NCBI RefSeq assembly: GCF_021284765.1
Contig: NZ_CP089924.1
Span: forward strand, 248,001 to 312,000
Source: Lysobacter sp. 5GHs7-4
GTDB lineage: Bacteria > Pseudomonadota > Gammaproteobacteria > Xanthomonadales > Xanthomonadaceae
Length of the DNA: 64,000 nt
Reading direction: 5' to 3'
Under the pieces are notes generated by a model, which saw only the letters and a program-made list of their open reading frames with translations, was not told the DNA's origin and ran no database searches. Positions 62,650 to 64,000 of the stretch are shown here, piece by piece. Numbering within the stretch: position 1 is the stretch's first letter; each line of letters begins with the position of its first letter. The position numbers were made by a program, and so were the translations under genes.

Positions 62650-62928
62650 TTAACGCGCCGCGGCCAGGGCCCGCGCGCGCTCGGCCTGCGGCGCCAACAC
62701 GATGCGCACCTGCTGCGCGCCGTCGCGATGGCAGGCGCGGCCGGCCTCGGCCATCAGGCGCGCGCGCGCCGCATAGACCTGGCCGGGGTTGTCCAAACCG
62801 GTCAGGCGCGCGACCGCCTGCTGGTCGGGCAGCACCGGCCGGGCGCAGTCGATCAGCAGCGACGGCGGCGCGGCCACAGCGGGTGCGGCGGTCAGAACGA
62901 AAACGGTGGCGAACACGAAGCGCTTCAT
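62650..62928 (-). CDS. Small exported protein
   Basis: This protein of about 92 residues has a clear signal peptide (FVFATVFVLTAAPAVAAP). The mature part has two cysteines (IDCARPV, RACHRDG) and Arg/Ala-rich helices. ATG 62928 gives the signal peptide; the longer frame upstream is Arg/Pro-rich and unlikely. Function is unknown. It is divergent from the large membrane regulator gene. Confidence 0.62.
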   Translation of the reverse strand: MKRFVFATVFVLTAAPAVAAPPSLLIDCARPVLPDQQAVARLTGLDNPGQVYAARARLMAEAGRACHRDGAQQVRIVLAPQAERARALAAAR

Positions 62929-63039
62929 GGCGTGGGTTCCAAGGCGCCGGACGTCCCGGCGCGCACAGGCTCGCGCCGGCCGCCGCGGCAAGCTTGAGGG
63001 CGGCATGAGGAAGGTCACTGGGAAGCGTGAGGGCGCAGA

Positions 63040-63078
63040 CCTAAGCTTGGGAAATGCTTAGGCCGCGTCAGCGCGGCC
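63040..63078. promoter_or_regulatory. Two inverted repeats in the divergent promoter region
   Basis: Between the small exported protein gene and the CadC-like regulator gene lie CCTAAGC-N9-GCTTAGG (63040-63062) and, sharing two bases, GGCCGCG-TCAG-CGCGGCC (63061-63078). The first is operator-like, the second hairpin-like without a T tract. They are 50-88 bases before the regulator start. Confidence 0.5.
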
Positions 63079-63127
63079 GACGCGTAACCGTTAATGGCCG
63101 ATCCCCCCGCAGGCCCTCACCTTCTTC

Positions 63128-64000
63128 ATGACCGCAACCGACCCGCCCGCCGACTCCGCCGCACTGCGCTTCGACGCGATCGTGATCGACCGCGCCGGCC
63201 GCCGGCTGCTGCGCGATGGCGAAGTGCAGGCGCTGGAGCCCAAGGCGTTCGCGGTGCTGACGCTGCTGGCGGCATCGCCGGGCCGGGTGTTCGCGCGCGA
63301 CGAGATCCTGGACGCGGTCTGGGGCCATCGCCACGTCACCCCGGGCGTGCTCAACCGGGTCATGACCTTGCTGCGCCATGCCTTGGGCGAGGACGCGGCC
63401 TCGCCGCGCTACCTGCACACCGTGCACGGCTACGGCTATCGCTTCGAGCTGCCGGTGTCGGCCGACACCGAGCGCGCCCAGGCCACGCCGCCCGCGGACG
63501 CGGACGCGGACGGCCACGGCGACGCGACGCCGCCGCGCGCCGACGCGCCAGTGCCCACGCGCGCGCGCGGCCGTGTCGCCACGATCGTCGCCGTGGTCGC
63601 CGTGCTGGCGCTGGGCGCCTTGGCCTGGTGGCGCCACTCCGGCGGGCGCGAGGCGGCGCCCGCCGCCGCGGTCGCATCCGCCACGCAAGCCACGACGCAA
63701 CCCGTACTGGCGGTGCTGCCGCTGCGCGCGTTCGGCGACGACCCGCGCAGCCGCGACTTCGCCGACGGCTTGAGCGAGGAACTGATCGGCCTGCTCGCAC
63801 GCATCGACGGCCTGCGCGTGACCTCGCACACCTCCTCGGTGCAGTTCCGCGACACCCCGCTGTCATTGGCCGACATCGCGCGCCGCCTGCGCGCCACCCA
63901 CGTGCTGGAAGGCAGCGTGCGCCAGGACGGCGAGCGCCTGCGCATCAGCCTGCGCCTGGTCGAGGCGGCCAGCGACCGCACCTTGTGGACGCAGGACCTG
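63128..64000 (+). CDS. CadC-like membrane transcriptional regulator (partial)
   Basis: The first 291 codons of a larger protein; the frame is open to the window end. It has a winged helix-turn-helix domain of the OmpR/CadC type (residues 10-108, LEPKAFAVLTLLAASPGRVF, YLHTVHGYGYRFELP), a low-complexity acidic linker and a membrane segment (about 150-168). The periplasmic part begins with VLAVLPLRAFGDD and GLSEELIGLLARI, the TolB/adenylate-cyclase-linked amino-terminal domain found in such regulators. It may sense an envelope signal and act as a membrane-bound transcription factor; the rest, probably TPR repeats, is outside the window. Confidence 0.85.
   Translation, partial: MTATDPPADSAALRFDAIVIDRAGRRLLRDGEVQALEPKAFAVLTLLAASPGRVFARDEILDAVWGHRHVTPGVLNRVMTLLRHALGEDAASPRYLHTVHGYGYRFELPVSADTERAQATPPADADADGHGDATPPRADAPVPTRARGRVATIVAVVAVLALGALAWWRHSGGREAAPAAAVASATQATTQPVLAVLPLRAFGDDPRSRDFADGLSEELIGLLARIDGLRVTSHTSSVQFRDTPLSLADIARRLRATHVLEGSVRQDGERLRISLRLVEAASDRTLWTQDL

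Overview
The window looks like a chromosome segment from a high-GC gammaproteobacterium of the Lysobacter/Xanthomonas group (Lysobacteraceae). Three things point there: the strong G/C third-position bias; the dense palindromic GGAGCGGCGTGAGCCGCGA-type repeats between genes; and the content (Csu-type pilus, QueF, E. coli-type isocitrate dehydrogenase with AceK, a hydroxyproline catabolic cluster, and an effector-like protein with what looks like the secretion domain of the Xanthomonadales type IV killing system). Assignment is by inspection only. No rRNA, tRNA, CRISPR array, insertion sequence or phage was seen.

Layout. 1-5000: end of a phytase-like gene, then a complete four-gene chaperone-usher Csu pilus operon on the minus strand. 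5400-8250: a lower-GC block of three predicted lipoproteins, one a seven-bladed FG-GAP propeller. 8300-13050: amino-acid permease, a LysR regulator, and a divergent SDR/monooxygenase/aldo-keto reductase operon. 13050-19500: a TonB-dependent receptor behind a Fur box and two tandem M20 hydrolases, separated by repeat arrays with a 250-bp period. 19500-25150: GST, queF, LysM protein, lipoprotein, two divergent SEC-C proteins, a cysteine-cluster protein, and a DUF4288 pair. 25350-31560: icd, then a candidate type IV effector/immunity pair (XVIPCD-like domain plus peptidoglycan amidase, with an overlapping lipoprotein), then five consecutive uncharacterised exported proteins.

31700-42520: alpha/beta hydrolase, DUF885 protein, and the trans-4-hydroxy-L-proline pathway (epimerase, deaminase, ketoglutarate semialdehyde dehydrogenase on the minus strand; PAS-AraC regulator and FAD oxidase on the plus strand; a TauE-type exporter in between). 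The pathway feeds 2-oxoglutarate into the TCA cycle, where the icd and aceK products act. 42800-47000: aceK, then a minus-strand operon of Xre/DUF2384 antitoxin, RES toxin and a three-TM protein with a C-terminal pYEATS-like domain, which may be a defence unit. 47000-54950: LysR, exported methyltransferase, rluE, EamA transporter, a response regulator-histidine kinase fusion, PKHD dioxygenase, HIT protein, and two paralogous small membrane proteins. 55000-64000: sulfotransferase-like protein, hrpB, tatD, small exported proteins, an ECF41-type sigma factor with its AhpD-like partner gene behind a site matching the ECF41 promoter, and the start of a CadC-like membrane regulator that runs off the window.

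The most interesting items are the effector/immunity pair at 26883-28212, the antitoxin-RES-pYEATS operon at 44556-46685, and the ECF41 module at 60666-62077.
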